A stretch of DNA of 64,000 bases, from positions 434,001-498,000 of the forward strand of contig CAWBIU010000002.1 of NCBI GenBank assembly GCA_963789015.1, in the 5' to 3' direction. The translations under genes and the position numbers were made by a program. This stretch comes from JAOPZW01 sp963789015 (lineage in GTDB: Bacteria; Actinomycetota; Thermoleophilia; Solirubrobacterales; Solirubrobacteraceae). The notes under the pieces are model-generated. The model was not told the DNA's origin. It saw only the letters and a program-made list of their open reading frames with translations, and searched no databases. This document shows positions 62,514 through 64,000 of the stretch, in pieces; the stretch's first letter is position 1, and every line of letters starts with the position of its first letter.

Positions 62514-63431
62514 ATGCGCATCATCGTCAACGGACAGCAGGCCTTCGGTGCCGAGGTGCTGAAGGCCCTGATCGATCGCGGCGAGGACGTCGTCGCGGTC
62601 CTCTGCGCGCCGGACAAGGAGGGCCGCCCGCGCGACCCGCTGGCCGAGGCGGCCGAGGAGGCCGGGATCCCGGTCCATCAGCCGGAGTCGTTCAAGGACG
62701 AGGCGACGGCGCGGCAGATCGCCGAGCTCGAACCCGACCTCATGGTCATGGCGTTCGTGACCCTGCTCGTCCCGGAGAGCGTGCTCGGCATCCCGACGCG
62801 CGGGACGATCCAGTACCACCCGTCGGTCCTCCCGCGCCACCGCGGGCCGAGCGCGATCAACTGGGCGATCATCCAGGGCGATTCGACGACCGGGCTGTCG
62901 ATCTTCTGGCCCGACGAGGGGCTCGACACCGGCCCGGTGCTGCTCACGAAGGAGGTCCCGATCGAGGACGACGACACCCTCGGGAGCCTGTACTTCGACA
63001 AGCTCTTCCCGCTCGGCGTCGAGGCGATGGTCGAGAGCGTCGACCTCGTGCGCGACGGCGAGGCGCCGCGGATCGTCCAGGACGAGGCGCTGGCCAGCTA
63101 CGAGGGCTGGTGCGGGCACAAGGACGCCGAGATCGACTGGGACCGGCCCGTGCGCGACGTCCACAACCACGTCCGCGGCTGCACGCCGCGCCCCGGGGCG
63201 TGGACGACGATCGGCGGCCAGGAGGTCGGCATCATCGAGTCGCGTCCCGCCGACGGCGGCGACGGGGCCCCCGGCGAGGTCCTCGAGGTCGGCGAGGACG
63301 GCTTCGTCGTGGCCACTGCGGACGGCGCGCTGGCCGTCACGGGCGTGCGCGCGGACGGCGACAAGCAGGCCGCCGGGGAGTTCGTGCAGCGCGCCGGGCT
63401 GCAGGCCGGCGCCGTGCTCGGCCAACGGTGA
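62514..63431 (+). CDS. Formyltransferase, 10-formyl-THF hydrolase/dehydrogenase type
   Basis: A 305-residue protein of the formyltransferase fold: GTIQYHPSVLPRHRGPSAINWAIIQGD with the catalytic histidine, SIFWPDEGLDTGPVLL with the catalytic aspartate, EIDWDRPVRDVHNHVRGCTPRPGAW, and a C-terminal OB-type domain. It looks more like the N-terminal hydrolase part of 10-formyl-THF dehydrogenase (ALDH1L) than methionyl-tRNA formyltransferase. An aldehyde dehydrogenase gene follows, as if the fusion were split in two. GGAGGAG precedes the ATG. Confidence 0.82.
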   Translation: MRIIVNGQQAFGAEVLKALIDRGEDVVAVLCAPDKEGRPRDPLAEAAEEAGIPVHQPESFKDEATARQIAELEPDLMVMAFVTLLVPESVLGIPTRGTIQYHPSVLPRHRGPSAINWAIIQGDSTTGLSIFWPDEGLDTGPVLLTKEVPIEDDDTLGSLYFDKLFPLGVEAMVESVDLVRDGEAPRIVQDEALASYEGWCGHKDAEIDWDRPVRDVHNHVRGCTPRPGAWTTIGGQEVGIIESRPADGGDGAPGEVLEVGEDGFVVATADGALAVTGVRADGDKQAAGEFVQRAGLQAGAVLGQR

Positions 63432-63440
63432 GACCGTTGG
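63422..63440 (+). terminator. Hairpin at the end of the formyltransferase gene
   Basis: CCAACGGT (63422-63429) and ACCGTTGG (63433-63440) form an 8-bp stem with loop GAG overlapping the stop codon. No T-run. It may reduce read-through into the aldehyde dehydrogenase gene, which has its own possible -10 box TAGCAT (63452-63457). Confidence 0.5.
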
Positions 63441-63487
63441 GCGCGCGGGCGTAGCATCTGCGCCCACCGGACCTGGAGGAGGAGAAC

Positions 63488-64000
63488 GTGAGCACCCTGG
63501 AGCAGACCAGCCTGCTCGACCCCGCGGCGTGGTCGGGGTCGATCTTCGACGGCACCTGGCGGCAGGCCTCGGGCGGCGACGCCGCGGTCGTCGAGCCCGC
63601 GACGGGGCAGGAGCTCGGGCGCGTCGGCATCGCGGACGCCGAGGACGTCGCCCGCTCGGCGGAGCGCGCGGCCGAGTCCCAGCGCGAGTGGGCGGCCACG
63701 CCGTTCACCGAGCGCGCCGCCGTCATGCGCCGCGCCGGCACGCTCATCGAGGAGCACGCCGAGGACATCGTCGGCTGGCTCGTGCGCGAGTCGGGCTCGA
63801 TCACGCCCAAGGCGCAGTTCGAGATCCACGTCGCCAGCCAGGAGTGCTACGAGGCCTCGACGCTGCCGTCGCACCCGCTCGGCGAGATCATCCCGAGCGA
63901 GCAGAAGCGCCTCAGCCTGGCGCGGCGCAACCCGGTCGGCGTGGTCGGAGTGATCGCGCCGTTCAACGCCCCGCTGATCCTCTCGTCCCGCTCGGTGGCG
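63488..64000 (+). CDS. Aldehyde dehydrogenase (3' end beyond window)
   Basis: The first 171 residues of an NAD(P)-dependent aldehyde dehydrogenase: VEPATGQELGRVGIADAEDVARSAERAAESQREWAATPFTERAAVMRRAG, ending in RRNPVGVVGVIAPFNAPLILSSRSVA, the cofactor-domain block. The style recalls benzaldehyde-type dehydrogenases. The catalytic cysteine lies beyond the window. GTG start with GGAGGAGGAG just upstream. Placement behind the formyltransferase suggests a role in C1 or formyl-group oxidation. Confidence 0.88.
   Translation, partial: MSTLEQTSLLDPAAWSGSIFDGTWRQASGGDAAVVEPATGQELGRVGIADAEDVARSAERAAESQREWAATPFTERAAVMRRAGTLIEEHAEDIVGWLVRESGSITPKAQFEIHVASQECYEASTLPSHPLGEIIPSEQKRLSLARRNPVGVVGVIAPFNAPLILSSRSVA

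Noticed and set aside
62514..63431. Methionyl-tRNA formyltransferase (fmt)
   Set aside because: The YHPSVLPRHRGPSAINW, SIFWPDEGLDTG and EIDWDRP pattern is closer to the 10-formyl-THF dehydrogenase hydrolase domain, and there is no def or rsmB neighbour.

Overview
The window comes from a very GC-rich bacterium. Short ATGA and GTGA stop/start overlaps are frequent, GTG and TTG starts are common, and several genes look leaderless. The gene content (DUF3159 protein, DUF4097-type protein, many actinobacterial-style families) suggests an Actinomycetota member, most likely of the Thermoleophilia/Solirubrobacterales type. That placement is an inference from gene style, not from a marker gene. No rRNA, tRNA, CRISPR array, transposase or phage gene was seen.

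Layout. Positions 1-4750 hold a DUF3159 membrane protein, a small gene relic, a class III aminotransferase, an amidohydrolase, and a sulfite-oxidase-like molybdoenzyme with its flavin reductase. Positions 4769-34435 form a dense C1/methylamine island. It contains a MetE-like methyltransferase, a flavin reductase, phosphoribulokinase with a CbbR/QscR-type LysR regulator, serine-glyoxylate aminotransferase, malyl-CoA lyase, malate-CoA ligase (mtkAB), a ferredoxin and a 3-hydroxyacyl-CoA dehydrogenase. On the opposite strand lie hydroxypyruvate reductase, a GAF-PucR regulator, gamma-glutamylmethylamide synthetase, four small proteins and an Amt transporter. These are followed by N-methylglutamate synthase (mgsABC), a sarcosine-oxidase-type heterotetramer (probable N-methylglutamate dehydrogenase), formate-THF ligase, methenyl-THF cyclohydrolase and a GntR regulator.

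How it would work. Amt takes up (methyl)ammonium. GmaS and MgsABC move the methylamine group onto glutamate, and the heterotetrameric dehydrogenase releases the methyl group as a C1 unit on tetrahydrofolate (THF). FchA and Fhs interconvert formyl-THF and formate. SgaA, HprA, MtkAB and Mcl are serine-cycle enzymes. The phosphoribulokinase/LysR pair lacks RuBisCO here and resembles the PRK-QscR control module of serine-cycle methylotrophs. Near the right end (60215-64000) an amidase, a formamidase, a formyl-THF hydrolase-like protein and an aldehyde dehydrogenase add a second C1 node.

Positions 34458-41245 carry CorA, IclR, a PuuD-like hydrolase, a SoxB-like oxidase, an Lrp regulator divergent from phenylalanine hydroxylase, and a fatty-acid desaturase. 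Positions 41253-47996 carry an alpha/beta hydrolase, a protocatechuate operon (pobA-pcaHGBDC, with pcaB frameshifted as read) and a divergent BKACE enzyme. Positions 47993-56790 carry a histidine kinase, a DUF4097-type protein, an ApbE-like protein, an HtrA protease, an 820-bp palindrome-rich gap, an ECF sigma factor with a long repetitive tail (frameshifted near its end) and an FAD oxidase. Positions 56938-60136 carry an M20 peptidase and an ActP-type symporter with its DUF485 partner.
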